Assembly (NCBI GenBank): GCA_015222065.1
Contig: JADFUQ010000220.1
Location: 1-6,281, forward strand
Direction: 5' to 3'
Length of the DNA stretch: 6,281 nt
Source of the DNA: Bacteroidota bacterium
Lineage (GTDB): Bacteria > Bacteroidota > Bacteroidia > Bacteroidales > VadinHA17
Under the pieces are notes generated by a model. The model was given only the letters and a program-made list of their open reading frames with translations, had not been told where the DNA came from and did no database searches. Shown here piece by piece: positions 6,132-6,281 of the stretch (position 1 is its first letter; each line of letters opens with the position of its first letter). The position numbers and the translations under genes were made by a program.

Positions 6132-6281
6132 TTATTGTTCCTGAAACTCAGGGAATAGTCCGGCCAATTTATTAGATACATCATTCCGTGAAGCTCCGTC
6201 GCGTGGTACTATCAGAATGGTATCATCTCCTGCCACCGTGCCGAGGATCTCAAACGGGTGTGTTTGGTCAATTGCCGATGC
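6132..6281 (-). CDS. argR: Arginine repressor ArgR, C-terminal part only
   Basis: Only the last 49 codons and the TAA stop are in the window; the 5' part lies beyond the right edge. The visible peptide begins ASAIDQTHPFEILG and contains GTVAGDDTILIVPR, the hallmark of the ArgR C-terminal domain. In E. coli ArgR the two aspartates of GTIAGDDT bind L-arginine at the trimer interface, and here that GDD is intact. ArgR senses arginine, assembles as a hexamer and binds ARG boxes to repress arginine genes. The DNA-binding winged helix cannot be assessed. Its position directly upstream of the biosynthetic genes in the same direction points to local control of the cluster and possibly of itself. Confidence 0.9.
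   Translation of the reverse strand, partial: ASAIDQTHPFEILGTVAGDDTILIVPRDGASRNDVSNKLAGLFPEFQEQ

Noticed and set aside
1..6281. Mobile element, CRISPR array, tRNA or defence system
   Set aside because: No transposase, integrase, spaced identical repeats with unique spacers, tRNA-like fold or defence gene was seen; the repeats at 5256-5438 are short, adjacent and purine/pyrimidine-biased.

Overview
The window is one stretch of an arginine and proline biosynthesis cluster, with every credible gene on the minus strand. In transcription order (right to left) the genes are: the 3' end of argR, a GNAT acyltransferase of the kind that fills the ArgA role in Bacteroidota, argG, proC, an argE-type M20 deacylase, argH, and a glutamate 5-kinase gene (proB) that runs off the left edge. 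The likely source is a member of the Bacteroidota, probably Bacteroidales or a near relative. The pointers are the Bacteroidota-style protein subtypes (the GNAT with a cysteine-rich tail, ArgG with the SINKGLWGTSVGGKETLTS stretch, ProC with VTTPRGC in its signature) and the lack of clear Shine-Dalgarno sequences. The lineage call rests on remembered family features, not on a search.

Layout. argR is represented only by its last 49 codons (6132-6281). An 82-bp AT-rich gap follows, then the GNAT gene (5441-6049). Next is a 209-bp gap (5232-5440) made almost entirely of purine-rich (minus strand) short tandem repeats around a 39-bp imperfect palindrome, ending in an ARG-box-like 14-mer just before argG. 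From argG (4059-5231) leftward the genes are packed. argG/proC and argE/argH each share an ATGA stop/start overlap, proC/argE are 4 or 10 bp apart depending on the argE start, and argH/proB are 9 bp apart. This is almost certainly one translationally linked transcription unit.

How the genes fit together. The GNAT enzyme is expected to acylate glutamate, the first step. The middle steps (argB, argC, argD and a carbamoyltransferase) are not in the window. The M20 enzyme removes the acyl group from an acyl-ornithine or acyl-citrulline intermediate, ArgG joins citrulline and aspartate, and ArgH releases arginine and fumarate. ProB and ProC are the first and last steps of proline synthesis from glutamate. 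ArgR is the arginine-sensing repressor that probably controls the cluster.

No previously undescribed system was found; the genes are recognisable housekeeping enzymes. The less ordinary points are the mixing of arginine and proline genes, the direct argG-proC junction, the cysteine cluster of the GNAT protein, and the repeat-filled gap with a possible operator before argG.
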